In this document: positions 16,917 to 25,996 of the stretch, piece by piece
Position numbering within the stretch: position 1 is the first letter of the stretch
Layout: every line of letters begins with the position of its first letter
NCBI RefSeq assembly: GCF_000359125.1
Contig: NZ_CAAF010000055.1
Location: forward strand, 1 to 64,000
DNA: 64,000 nt
Origin: Mesorhizobium sp. STM 4661
Lineage (GTDB): Bacteria > Pseudomonadota > Alphaproteobacteria > Rhizobiales > Rhizobiaceae
Direction: 5' to 3'
Notes under the pieces: model-generated
Database searches by the model: none
What the model saw: the letters and a program-made list of their open reading frames with translations, nothing else
What the model was told of the DNA's origin: nothing
Made by a program: the position numbers and the translations under genes

Positions 16917-17984
16917 TTACTGCGGCAGCTTGTCGTCGACGCCCTTGACGTAGAAATTCATGCCGAGCAGCGTAGCGTCGTCGGCGACTTCGCCATCCTT
17001 CAGCCACGGCGTGCCGTCCTGCTTGGCGATCGGGCCGGTGAAGGGGTTCCAGCCGTCGGCGATCTTCTTGGTGGTTGCCTCGGCCATTGCCTTCACGTCG
17101 TCGGGCATGTTGGTGAACGGGGCGAGCTTGACGGCGCCGTCCTTGATGCCGAGCCAGACATCGCCGGGCTTCCAGGTACCGTCGAGCGCGGCCTGGACAC
17201 GACTGATATAGTACGGACCCCACTCGTCGGTGAGCGAGGTGAGCTGTGCGTTCGGCGCGAACTTGATCATGTCGGAAGACTGGCCGAAGCCGTGCAGCTT
17301 GCGCTCCTCCGCCACCTGCAGCGCAGCGGTGGAATCGGTATGCTGGACGATGATATCGGCGCCCTGGTCGAACAAGGCCTTGGCGGCATCTGCCTCCTTG
17401 CCCGGATCGAACCAGGAATTCACCCAGACGATCTTGGCCTTGAAGTTCGGGTTGATCGACTGCGCGCCAAGCATGAAGGAATTGATGCCCATCACCACTT
17501 CCGGGATCGGGAAGGAAACGATGTAGCCGGCCACACCGGCCTTCGATTCCTTGGCCGCGATCTGGCCGAGCACGTAGCGGCCTTCATAGAAACGCGCATT
17601 GTAGATGCCCAGATTGTCTGCCTTCTTGTAGCCGGTCGCGTGCTCGAACATCACTTTGGGGAATTTCTTGGCGACCTTCACCTCCGGGTCCATGAAGCCG
17701 AAGGATGTGCCGAAGATGATCTTGCAGCCTTCACGCGCCAGGCGCTCGAAGGCGCGGTCGGCGTCGGGGCCCTCGGAGACATTTTCCAGATAAGCGGTTT
17801 CGACCTTGTCGCCGAGTGCTTTCTCCACTTCCAGGCGGCCCTGGTCGTGCTGGTAGGAATAGCCGAAATCGCCGATCGGGCCGGTATAGACCCAGCAGGC
17901 CTTCAGCTTTTCCTGGGCTTCGGCGGTCGCCGCCAATGACAACGCGGCGGTCGTCGTCATCAGGGCAATGAGCAGTTTTTTCAT
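16917..17984 (-). CDS. BMP family ABC transporter substrate-binding protein
   Basis: A 355-residue periplasmic binding protein with a signal peptide (MKKLLIALMTTTAALSLAATAEA) and a BMP/PnrA-type body (KACWVYTGPIGDFGYSYQHDQG, then CKIIFGTSFGFMDP and GADIIVQHTDSTAALQVAEE). Family members bind purine nucleosides. The start is placed at the signal peptide, with AGAGAGGT upstream; the open frame extends much further but only as noise. It is the last gene of a four-gene ABC operon (ATPase, two permeases, this protein), 50 bp after the second permease, and ends at a strong terminator. Confidence 0.93.
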   Translation of the reverse strand: MKKLLIALMTTTAALSLAATAEAQEKLKACWVYTGPIGDFGYSYQHDQGRLEVEKALGDKVETAYLENVSEGPDADRAFERLAREGCKIIFGTSFGFMDPEVKVAKKFPKVMFEHATGYKKADNLGIYNARFYEGRYVLGQIAAKESKAGVAGYIVSFPIPEVVMGINSFMLGAQSINPNFKAKIVWVNSWFDPGKEADAAKALFDQGADIIVQHTDSTAALQVAEERKLHGFGQSSDMIKFAPNAQLTSLTDEWGPYYISRVQAALDGTWKPGDVWLGIKDGAVKLAPFTNMPDDVKAMAEATTKKIADGWNPFTGPIAKQDGTPWLKDGEVADDATLLGMNFYVKGVDDKLPQ

Positions 17985-18034
17985 TGTGTTACCTCTCTGA
18001 GTTAAGCCTTGGAGCTTCCCGTCTTTTTTTGTCG

Positions 18035-18955
18035 TCAACGATCCGGAACGAATGGCTGCCCCAAGGAAGCCGGCGTGTTCATCATCGTCAGACGCTTGTT
18101 GCGCGAGATTAGAACGAGAACCACCACGGTTGCCAGATAGGGCAACGAAGAAAGCAGTTGCGAGGGAACCGGAATGCCAAAAGCCTGTGCATGGAGCTGG
18201 CCAATCCAGACCGCGCCGAAGATATAGGCGCCGGCCAGCACCCGCCAGGGCCGCCATGAAGCGAACACGACCAGCGCCAGCGCGATCCAGCCGCGCCCGG
18301 CGGTCATGTTCTCCACCCATTGCGGCGTATAGACCAGCGACAGATGGCCGCCCGCAAGGCCGGCACAGGCGCCGCCGAAGATCACCGCGAGATAGCGGTA
18401 GCGGATGACCTTGATGCCAAGCGCATGCGCCGATGTGTGGCTGTCGCCGATCGAGCGCAGAGTGAGGCCAGTGCGGGTCTTGAACAGGAACCACGCGACG
18501 GCTGCGGTCAACGCGATCGAAATGTAGAAGATCGGATCCTGGCCGAACAGCAGCCTGCCGACGACAGGGATCGAGGTCAGGCCGGGAATGTCGAGGTTGG
18601 GCAGCCGCTGACCGGGCTGGCCGACAAAGCTGGTGCCCATCATGCCGGACAGGCCGAGACCGAGCAGCGTCAGCGACAGGCCGGTCGCCACCTGGTTGGT
18701 GGCCAGCGACAGCGTCATGACGGCGAAGAGAAGCGAGAACAAAGCCCCCATGGCGATCGCCGCCAGCAGGCCGATCCAGGGCGACCCGGTGAGATAGCCG
18801 GCGCCGAAGCCGCCGACCGCGCCCATGATCATCATGCCTTCGACACCGAGATTGAGCACGCCGGAGCGCTCGACCACCAACTCGCCGATCGCCGCGATCA
18901 GCAGCGGCGTCGCCGCGGTGGCGATGGTCAGAAGGATGTTGACGGTGATGTCCAT
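18035..18955 (-). CDS. BMP-type ABC transporter permease 2
   Basis: A 306-residue inner-membrane permease starting MDITVNILLTIATAATPLLIA, with many hydrophobic helices and the family motif ERSGVLNLGVEGMMIMGAV. This is the second permease of a nucleoside (BMP/NupC-like YufPQ type) importer. Its ATG overlaps the stop of permease 1 (ATGA). The open frame continues upstream over permease 1 in another frame, which is not real coding. Confidence 0.93.
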   Translation of the reverse strand: MDITVNILLTIATAATPLLIAAIGELVVERSGVLNLGVEGMMIMGAVGGFGAGYLTGSPWIGLLAAIAMGALFSLLFAVMTLSLATNQVATGLSLTLLGLGLSGMMGTSFVGQPGQRLPNLDIPGLTSIPVVGRLLFGQDPIFYISIALTAAVAWFLFKTRTGLTLRSIGDSHTSAHALGIKVIRYRYLAVIFGGACAGLAGGHLSLVYTPQWVENMTAGRGWIALALVVFASWRPWRVLAGAYIFGAVWIGQLHAQAFGIPVPSQLLSSLPYLATVVVLVLISRNKRLTMMNTPASLGQPFVPDR

Positions 18956-20067
18956 CAGCGGGCCTCTTCCAGTTTCGGTGCGGCTTCGAGTTTGGGAGCG
19001 GCCAGGCCGATCAGACGAATGCGGTAATGGATGAGCGTGTCGCAGCCGAGCACGAAGAACAAAAGCATGCCCTGGAACACCCGCGCCACCTTGTCGGAGA
19101 TGCCGAGCGCGCTTTGCACCGCCTCTCCGCCGAGATAGGTCAGCGCCAGCACCAGGCCGGCTGCGACGATGCCCAGCGGATTGAGCCGGCCGAGAAACGC
19201 CACGATGATGGCGGTGAAGCCATAGCCGGGCGAGATGACCGGCTGCAGCTGGCCGATGGCGCCGGAGACCTCCGAGATGCCGGCAAGGCCGGCCAGCGCA
19301 CCCGAGAGTAGGAAGGCGAAGAACACCATGCGGTTGAGGCCGAAGCCGGCGAAACGCCCTGCCCTTGGGCTCGAACCGAGCACGCGGACCTCGAAGCCTT
19401 TCAGCATGCGGCTCATCAGGATCCAGATCAGCCCGGCAGCGACAAGCGCGAAGACGAAACCCCAGTTTGCCCGTCCGGAATCCGGCATCAATTCCGGCAG
19501 AATGGCCGAGTCGTTGAACTGCACCGTCTGCGGGAAACCATGGCCTTGCGGGTCGCGCCAGGGACCACGCACCAGCCAGTCGAGGAAGAGCTGCGCGACA
19601 TAGACCAGCATCAGGCTGGTCAGGATCTCGTTGGTGCCGAAGCGTGTTTTCAAAAGGGCCGGGATCGCCGCATAGGCCGCGCCGCCGACCATGCCGAGCA
19701 GCAGCATCAGCGGCAGCACCAGCGGACCTTCGAACCGCGGAAACAGCACCGGGATCATCGAGCCGACAATACCGCCAAGGATGAACTGGCCCTCGGCGCC
19801 GATGTTCCAGATGTTGGCCTTGTAGCACACCGACAGGCCGACCGCGATCAGGATCAAGGGTGCTGCCTTGATCGCAAGCTCATGCAGCTGCCAGACCTGG
19901 CTGATCGGTTCGATGAAGTAAATCCGAAATGCATTCAAAGGGTTGACGCCGAGCAGCGCGAACATGATGGCGCCTGCGATGATCGTCAGCAGGAATGCTA
20001 TGAAAGGCGACAGTGCCGAGAACAGCGCCGAGCGCTGCGGGCGTTTGACGAGTTCGAGGCGCATCAT
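18955..20067 (-). CDS. BMP-type ABC transporter permease 1
   Basis: A 370-residue permease with about ten helices. The motif CYKANIWNIGAEGQFILGGI near residue 85 is characteristic of the nucleoside/branched-chain-like permease family. It overlaps both the ATPase stop (four bases) and the start of permease 2 (one base), so the three are translationally coupled. It forms half of the channel of the importer fed by the BMP protein. Confidence 0.93.
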   Translation of the reverse strand: MMRLELVKRPQRSALFSALSPFIAFLLTIIAGAIMFALLGVNPLNAFRIYFIEPISQVWQLHELAIKAAPLILIAVGLSVCYKANIWNIGAEGQFILGGIVGSMIPVLFPRFEGPLVLPLMLLLGMVGGAAYAAIPALLKTRFGTNEILTSLMLVYVAQLFLDWLVRGPWRDPQGHGFPQTVQFNDSAILPELMPDSGRANWGFVFALVAAGLIWILMSRMLKGFEVRVLGSSPRAGRFAGFGLNRMVFFAFLLSGALAGLAGISEVSGAIGQLQPVISPGYGFTAIIVAFLGRLNPLGIVAAGLVLALTYLGGEAVQSALGISDKVARVFQGMLLFFVLGCDTLIHYRIRLIGLAAPKLEAAPKLEEAR

Positions 20068-21641
20068 GCCGTCTCCAGAATGTGTTCGGCGTGGCCAGGC
20101 TCGGCGCCACCCATCAACAGTCCGATCTTTTCGAAGGTTGCCTCCGCAATCGGCAGCGGCCTGGACAGTTCGCCATTGTGCATGACCGCTATCGAATCGG
20201 ATATCTCGAACAGTTCGTCGAGATCCTGGCTGATGACCAGCACCGCCGAGCCGCTGCGCGCCAGCTCGATCAGCGCCTGGCGAATGTGGGCGGCCGCACC
20301 CGCGTCGACCCCCCAGGTCGGCTGATTGACGACCATGACCCCAGGTCTGCGGTCGAGTTCGCGGCCGACGATGAATTTCTGCAGATTGCCGCCCGAAAGC
20401 GCTGCCGCCTCCGGATCAGGCGCGCTCTTGCGCACGTCCATCGCCTTGATGATGCGCTGGGCGGCGCCGTAGATCGCCTCGCTTTTGACCATGCCGCCGG
20501 TGCCAACAAAGACTTTGCCATCGGTGGCGTGGCGCGACAGCAGCAGGTTCTCGGAAAGCTTCATGCGGGGTGCTGCACCATGGCCGAGCCGCTCTTCGGG
20601 CACGAAGGCGGCACCCATCAGCCGCCGGCCAGTGATACCGAGGCCGCCGGCATCCTTGCCGCGGATGCGCACCGAGGCCGCATCCTGCTGCAGCACTTCG
20701 CCGGAGACGGTTTCGAAGAACTCGCCCTGGCCGTTGCCGGCGACGCCTGCAATACCGATCACCTCGCCGGCGCGCACAGTGAGGTTGATGTTTTTCAGCG
20801 GGATTGAAAACGGCGTTGCCGGCTTGCGGCTGAGCGCGCGGATCTCCAGCAGCGGTTGCGCGGTCTCGATGCCGTCGGCCGGGGCGCGCACCACGGCCTT
20901 GACTTCGTTGCCGACCATCATGCGCGCCAGCGACGCGGCGGTTTCCTCGCGCGGGTTGCAATGGCCGACCACCTTGCCGTGGCGCAGCACGGTGGCGCGG
21001 TCGCAGATGCGCTTGACCTCTTCCAGCCGGTGCGAAATGTAGAGGATCGACTTTCCTTCCGATCGCAGCCGTTCGAGCGTCTCGAACAGCTTGTCGGCTT
21101 CCTGCGGCGTCAGCACCGAAGTCGGCTCGTCAAGGATGATGAGCTGCGGCGTCTGCAGCAGGCAGCGGATGATCTCGATACGCTGGCGCTCACCGACCGA
21201 CAGGTCGCCGACCAGCGATTCAGGATCGAGCGGCAGGCCATAGCTGTAGGAAAGCGCCCTCGCCTTGGCGGCTATCGTGCTGATGGGCGAACCGTCATCC
21301 AGCGACAGCGCTATGTTCTCGGCCGCCGTCAGCGCCTCGAACAGCGAGAAATGCTGGAATACCATGCCGATGCCGAGCTTCTTGGCAAAGCCGGGATTGG
21401 CGATCCTGACTGCTTGACCGTTCCAGAAGATCTCGCCCGAATTGGGCTCCAGCGATCCGAACAGCATCTTGACCAGCGTCGACTTGCCGGCGCCGTTCTC
21501 GCCGAGCAGCGCGTGGATCTCGCCCTTGGCGATGTTGAGATCGACATGGTCGCACGCCGTCAGCGTGCCAAATATCTTGGTAAGGCCACGAACCTCGAGC
21601 AGGTTTGCGCCGTCGTGATTTGCACTCACAGTGCCTCCCAT
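20064..21641 (-). CDS. BMP-type nucleoside ABC transporter ATPase (two nucleotide-binding domains)
   Basis: A 525-residue ATPase with tandem domains as in RbsA/YufO. The first has Walker A GENGAGKSTLVK, signature LSVGERQRIEI and Walker B LIILDEPTSVL. The second is degenerate, with GVAGNGQGEF in place of Walker A, signature ALSGGNLQKFIVG and VMVVNQPTWGVD at Walker B, the usual state of second domains in this family. The start at MGGTVSANHDGANLLEV is chosen by domain boundary; a GTG four codons later is an alternative. It leads the four-gene importer operon. Confidence 0.92.
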   Translation of the reverse strand: MGGTVSANHDGANLLEVRGLTKIFGTLTACDHVDLNIAKGEIHALLGENGAGKSTLVKMLFGSLEPNSGEIFWNGQAVRIANPGFAKKLGIGMVFQHFSLFEALTAAENIALSLDDGSPISTIAAKARALSYSYGLPLDPESLVGDLSVGERQRIEIIRCLLQTPQLIILDEPTSVLTPQEADKLFETLERLRSEGKSILYISHRLEEVKRICDRATVLRHGKVVGHCNPREETAASLARMMVGNEVKAVVRAPADGIETAQPLLEIRALSRKPATPFSIPLKNINLTVRAGEVIGIAGVAGNGQGEFFETVSGEVLQQDAASVRIRGKDAGGLGITGRRLMGAAFVPEERLGHGAAPRMKLSENLLLSRHATDGKVFVGTGGMVKSEAIYGAAQRIIKAMDVRKSAPDPEAAALSGGNLQKFIVGRELDRRPGVMVVNQPTWGVDAGAAAHIRQALIELARSGSAVLVISQDLDELFEISDSIAVMHNGELSRPLPIAEATFEKIGLLMGGAEPGHAEHILETA

Positions 21642-21788
21642 CTGGTTTGCCAGATATGTTCTGTGTTCCCGCCAGCATGGTATGCGTCGCCGGCTCCCGT
21701 CGGAAAGCGGCACGCGTCTTGAAAGAGCTTCAAGAATTTCAGCGGAAACTCAAGGGGTAAAGCGCAACCCCTCAAAAAGCCGACCTGG

Positions 21789-21880
21789 TGCATGTCGCGC
21801 AAAAGTGCGCAGCGGTTTTGCGATAACGGCATGCACAAAACAAAGACTCAAAAGCGCGTCGCACGAAACGCGACGCGCTT
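21789..21880. repeat. RIME-like palindromic repeat, copy B
   Basis: TGCATGTCGCGCAAAAGTGC ... GATAACGGCATGCA (21789-21835), followed by a linker and a second hairpin with arms AAGCGCGTCGC and GCGACGCGCTT (21852-21880). The second hairpin ends exactly in the stop codon of the quinone oxidoreductase gene and probably serves as its terminator. Nearly identical to copy C at 48164. Confidence 0.85.
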
Positions 21881-22856
21881 AAGGGACGAGAATGGTTGTC
21901 CCGGTCGTCCTGCGCCCTTCAAGGTCGGCATGTGCCTTGCCGGCGTCCTTCAGCGCATAGCGCTGGTTGATCCTGATCTTGACCGCGCCGCGGAGCACGA
22001 CGTCAAACAGCGCGGCGGCGGATGCCTCGAGATCCTCGCGCCTGGCATTGTAGACGAACAAAGTCGGCCGCGTCGCGAACAGCGAGCCCTTCTGCGCCAG
22101 CAGCGACATGCTGAACGGCGGGATTGGTCCCGACGACTGGCCGAAGCTGGCGAACATGCCGAGCGGCTTCAGGCAGTCGAGCGAGGCCGGAAACGTATCA
22201 TTGCCAACCGAATCATAGACGACGTCGCACTTCTTGCCGCCAGTGATGGCAAGCACACCGGCGACGAAATCCTGCTCGCGGTAATTGATGACATGGTCGA
22301 AGCCGTGTGCCTTGGCGAGTTCGATCTTGTCGGTTGAGCTGGCGGTGCCGATCACCGTTGCGCCGAGGTGCTTCGCCCATTGGCCAAGGATCAGCCCGAC
22401 GCCGCCGGCCGCCGCGTGAAACAGGATCGTGTCGTCCGCCTTCACCTTGAAGGTACGGCGCAAAAGATACTCCGCCGTCATGCCTTTCAGCATCATCGCG
22501 GCCGCCTGCTCGTCGCTGATGCCGTCGGGCGCCTTCACCACACGGTCGGCGGCGATCACGCGCTGTTCGGCATAGGCGCCAACATTCACGGCATAGGCGA
22601 TGCGGTCGCCCGGTTTCAGCCAGTCGATATCAGATCCGACTTCCATGACCACTCCGGCAGCCTCGCCGCCAGGTATCAGCGGAAAACCGCCGGGTGGCGG
22701 ATAAAGACCCGAGCGATGATAGACATCGATGAAATTGAGGCCGATCGCCGTGTGTCTGACCAGGATCTGCCCCGAGCCTGGCTGGCCCGGATCGGCGTCC
22801 TCATAGGTCAGGACCTCCGGACCGCCATGGCCATGGATACGGATCGCTTTGGACAT
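21879..22856 (-). CDS. Quinone oxidoreductase (MDR superfamily)
   Basis: A 325-residue zinc-free medium-chain reductase of the QOR type. The N-terminal GroES-like domain (HTAIGLNFIDVYHRSGLYP) and the Rossmann NADPH site HAAAGGVGLILGQWAKHLG near residue 150 are clear. No zinc-ligand cysteines are present. It likely reduces quinones using NADPH. The gene lies 52 bp after pcs on the same strand, and its stop codon is formed at the edge of a repeated hairpin. Confidence 0.93.
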   Translation of the reverse strand: MSKAIRIHGHGGPEVLTYEDADPGQPGSGQILVRHTAIGLNFIDVYHRSGLYPPPGGFPLIPGGEAAGVVMEVGSDIDWLKPGDRIAYAVNVGAYAEQRVIAADRVVKAPDGISDEQAAAMMLKGMTAEYLLRRTFKVKADDTILFHAAAGGVGLILGQWAKHLGATVIGTASSTDKIELAKAHGFDHVINYREQDFVAGVLAITGGKKCDVVYDSVGNDTFPASLDCLKPLGMFASFGQSSGPIPPFSMSLLAQKGSLFATRPTLFVYNARREDLEASAAALFDVVLRGAVKIRINQRYALKDAGKAHADLEGRRTTGTTILVP

Positions 22857-22879
22857 CTATCAGGTCTCTTGGGCTCAAA

Positions 22880-22942
22880 CTGTCTTTGGGATCAGACTGT
22901 CTTGGGGATCAGACTTTGCCGGAATCAGGCCCGGAATCAGGC
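22880..22942. repeat. Short tandem repeats at the end of pcs
   Basis: Two 17-base units (CTGTCTTTGGGATCAGA at 22880 and CTGTCTTGGGGATCAGA at 22897) adjoin two 12-base units CCGGAATCAGGC (22919 and 22931). The pcs stop lies within the first array and the second encodes a repeated PDSG in the protein tail. Confidence 0.75.
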
Positions 22943-23694
22943 TTGGCGCCGAGATTGGGAAAGAGCTGCATGATACCGCCGATGCAGGCGAGGTAAAGTC
23001 CGCTGATGCTGATGCCGATCTTGGTGAAGATGCTCACCTGCTCACCGAGCACGCCGATCTGGTCATAGAAGGCGGCGAGAGCCGCCTGCGCCAGGGCCAG
23101 CGCCCCGAAAGCGCACCAGAGCAGCGTCATGCCGAGATTGAGCGGCCGCAGCCGCACCACTCGCACTGGATGGATGAAATTGATCGGCACGAAGGTCAGG
23201 ATGCCGGCCGCCACGACCACGCCAAAGGAAACCCATTGTCCCGGCTCGATGACGAACAACGTGAACACCACCATGTTCCAGACCACCGGAAATCCCTTGA
23301 AGAAGTTCTCCTTCGTCTTCATGCCGGTGTCGGCATAGTAGATGGCGCTGGAGACCACGATGATCGCCGCCGACAGGAACGACAGGCCCTCGCCCATGAA
23401 GCCGCGCTGGTAGAGCGCGAAGGCCGGGATCAGCACGTAGGTCACGTAGTCGATGATATTGTCGAGCAGCTCGCCCGACCAGGTCGGCAGGATCTCCTTG
23501 ACGTCGAGCTTCCTGGCGATCGGCCCGTCGATGCCGTCGACGAACAGCGCCAGCCCCAGCCACCAGAACATCGCCGTCCAGCGCTCCTCGCTTGCCGCCA
23601 CCAGCGACAGGAACGCCAGGAACGAGCCCGAGGCGGTCAAAAGATGCACCGAAAAGGCACGCGCCTGCGGCCATGTGACCTTCTTCTTCGGCAT
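22909..23694 (-). CDS. pcs: Phosphatidylcholine synthase
   Basis: A 261-residue inner-membrane CDP-alcohol phosphatidyltransferase that condenses choline with CDP-diacylglycerol. The catalytic motif is DGIDGPIARK followed by GELLDNIIDY near residues 49-83. The body (RAFSVHLLTASGSFLAFLSL ... SSAIYYADTGMKT ... FPVVWNMVVFTLFV) matches rhizobial Pcs, with about eight helices. The start MPKKKVTW is preferred by length; a GTG 15 codons upstream is possible. The C-terminal tail carries a duplicated PDSG unit from a short tandem repeat. Pcs is typical of bacteria that live with eukaryotic hosts. Confidence 0.95.
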   Translation of the reverse strand: MPKKKVTWPQARAFSVHLLTASGSFLAFLSLVAASEERWTAMFWWLGLALFVDGIDGPIARKLDVKEILPTWSGELLDNIIDYVTYVLIPAFALYQRGFMGEGLSFLSAAIIVVSSAIYYADTGMKTKENFFKGFPVVWNMVVFTLFVIEPGQWVSFGVVVAAGILTFVPINFIHPVRVVRLRPLNLGMTLLWCAFGALALAQAALAAFYDQIGVLGEQVSIFTKIGISISGLYLACIGGIMQLFPNLGAKPDSGPDSGKV

Positions 23695-23956
23695 CGGAAT
23701 CCGGTCGGCGATTTTCCTGACCGTTGTCTTCTTGCTCACGAGGTCCGCCAGTCCTGCTTGCAGATGTCGGCCGCGGGGTCGGCAAGATTCCAGTTGCGGC
23801 CGAACGTCCGTACCGGGGTCACGATGCTCTGTCCTGATCTGCCATGAATTCTCCCCCACTCATGCCGAGACTACTAGCAGGGCGACTGCTCGGACAAGCA
23901 GTATCGCACCCCGTCCGAAGCCAGCCCCAGCGGCCTCCGCCGGCCAAGGCAATCGA

Positions 23957-25261
23957 ATGGGCCGAATCGCCACGTTGATCAAGCCGCATGATCCGGCCTA
24001 TATCCGTTGGCAGGCCGATGGGGCCTGCATCGTGATCCGGAAGCCGAATTTGGACCATCAGAAGACAGCGCGGATACTGGTAGCCGGCAGCGGTCCGGCG
24101 GGGCTGATCGCGGCGCTCGGGTTCGCCGACGCCGGCTTCGCGGTGACGCTGGTCGGACCTGAGGCCGTCGGCCTTGATGGCCGCACGACGGCCTTGATGA
24201 ACCCTGCCCTGAAAGTTCTTGAGCGGTTGCGCATTCTCGACGAGGTGAGGTCAAAGGCTGCACCGCTCAAGGTGATGCGCATCGTCGATGCAACCAGCAG
24301 GCTGATCCGCAGTCCGGTGGTCACTTTTCGCGCCAGTGAAATCGGCGAGGACGAGTTCGGGTTGAACTTGCCTAACAGCGCGCTCAATCCGGCACTTGCC
24401 AGGGCTGTTGCGGCGCATTCCGGCATAGAATGGCGAAAATCCCTGGTGGAGACCTGGCGGCTCGACGCCGGTCACGCCTATGCCGTCCTGGCCGATGGCA
24501 GCGAGGTCGCGGCATCGCTGGCGGTCGCCGCCGACGGGCGCCTGTCTCCTGCCCGCGAGGCTGCCGGCATCTCGACATCGGCCCGGTCCTTGCCGCAGGC
24601 GGCGCTCGTTCTCAATTTCGGCCACCGCAGCGAGCACGCTTTCACCTCGACCGAATTCCACACCGAGACCGGTCCGTTCACCCAGGTTCCCCTGCCTGGC
24701 AACCGGTCCAGCCTCGTCTGGGTGGTCGAACCGGAGACGGCAAAGGAACTCGCCGCGCTGGACGACGCCACGCTTTCGATGCGGGTCGAACAGCGGATGC
24801 AATCGATGCTGGGCCGGGTATCGGTAGAGCCCGGCCGGCAGGTCTACCCGCTTTCGGGCGTGACGCCCCGTCGTTTTGCGCGCAACCGGGTGGCACTTGT
24901 CGGCGAAGCCGCGCATGTATTTCCGCCGATCGGAGCGCAGGGGCTCAATCTCGGTATCAGGGATATCGACGATCTGATTGGAATCGCTTGCGAAAACGAG
25001 ACCGATCCTGGTGCTGTCAAGGCGCTTGCAGCCTATGATTTCAGGCGTCGGCCCGACATTCTGGCGCGCAGCAGCGCGGTCAATCTCCTCAACATGTCGC
25101 TGCTCTCGGACATGCTGCCGGCCCAGATGGCGCGCAGTGCCGGCCTTGGCGTGCTGGGCGGCTTCGCGCCGCTGCGCGCCTTCTTCATGCGCGAGGGGCT
25201 GCGGCCCGGCAGCGGTTTTGCCGCACTTGCCGGCGGCTTTAGGAAACAGGTCCGCCGGTAG
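23957..25261 (+). CDS. UbiH/VisC-like FAD-dependent hydroxylase
   Basis: A flavoprotein monooxygenase of about 434 residues. The FAD dinucleotide motif RILVAGSGPAGLIAALGFADAGF lies near residues 38-60, and the second FAD motif RVALVGEAAHVFPPIGAQGLNLGIRD near residues 312-337, as in UbiH, UbiF and UbiM. It probably hydroxylates the ubiquinone ring. The start is uncertain: this ATG adds about 37 residues before the flavin domain and a GTG at 24032 fits the family better. The gene is divergent from pcs. Confidence 0.88.
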   Translation: MGRIATLIKPHDPAYIRWQADGACIVIRKPNLDHQKTARILVAGSGPAGLIAALGFADAGFAVTLVGPEAVGLDGRTTALMNPALKVLERLRILDEVRSKAAPLKVMRIVDATSRLIRSPVVTFRASEIGEDEFGLNLPNSALNPALARAVAAHSGIEWRKSLVETWRLDAGHAYAVLADGSEVAASLAVAADGRLSPAREAAGISTSARSLPQAALVLNFGHRSEHAFTSTEFHTETGPFTQVPLPGNRSSLVWVVEPETAKELAALDDATLSMRVEQRMQSMLGRVSVEPGRQVYPLSGVTPRRFARNRVALVGEAAHVFPPIGAQGLNLGIRDIDDLIGIACENETDPGAVKALAAYDFRRRPDILARSSAVNLLNMSLLSDMLPAQMARSAGLGVLGGFAPLRAFFMREGLRPGSGFAALAGGFRKQVRR

Positions 25262-25539
25262 CACGCGGTGGCGGATCATGACCGAGAGGCAAGTGGTGAT
25301 CAGCAGGCGTCTGACATTTTGCGGCTGGCCGGAGAACTCTCGGGCCGGGCTAGCCCCCTGCCTAACCGCGCGTCAAGCGCTTCGGGATTGAATTGATACG
25401 GCGTCTGCGCCAAATAGAGCAGATATCAGCCCTAAAGTCGGGCTCGATTTCTTGTGGCGTGATGCGTAGATTCAAGGTTCTAGAGCGTCTTTTCACGCAA
25501 AGAGCGTGGGGCACCCCTGGGACTTAGGTAGTGAGTACG

Positions 25540-25863
25540 ATGAAAACAGCCAAATTCTCGATCGGACAAGTGGTTCGCCACCGGCTGTTTCCGTTTCGCG
25601 GCATCATCTTCGATGTCGATCCGCAATTTGCCAACACCGAGGAGTGGTACGAGGCGATCCCCGCGGACGTGCGGCCGCGCAAGGACCAGCCGTTCTACCA
25701 TCTGCTTGCCGAGAATTCGGAAACGGAATACGTCGCCTATGTGTCCGAGCAGAACCTGCTCGAGGACCAGTCTGGCGAACCGGTGCGGCATCCGCAGATC
25801 GGCGAGATGTTCGACAAGCGGCCTGACGGGCGCTACGAGCCGAAACGCCAGTCGCGGCATTGA
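25540..25863 (+). CDS. hspQ: Heat shock protein HspQ
   Basis: A 107-residue cytoplasmic protein starting MKTAKFSIGQVVRHRLFPFRG, the conserved HspQ (YccV) N-terminus, with EEWYEAIP and KDQPFYHLLAEN following and QIGEMFDKR near the end. HspQ marks proteins for Lon and was first described as a hemimethylated-DNA-binding protein. A GTG three codons upstream is an alternative start. Confidence 0.93.
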   Translation: MKTAKFSIGQVVRHRLFPFRGIIFDVDPQFANTEEWYEAIPADVRPRKDQPFYHLLAENSETEYVAYVSEQNLLEDQSGEPVRHPQIGEMFDKRPDGRYEPKRQSRH

Positions 25864-25996
25864 CCTCAATACGCTGCGATCAGCACCTAAATCATGGCGG
25901 CGTCGGATTGATTTGCGAGCATGGTCCAGATCCATCGTGCCAGCCTTTCGTTGCCGAAGGTTTGCAACAGATCCGACAGAGCAGCCACCTATCGAC

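Noticed and set aside
22880..22942. CRISPR-like array
   Set aside because: The units are tandem with no spacers, too short and too few. No CRISPR array is seen anywhere in the window.
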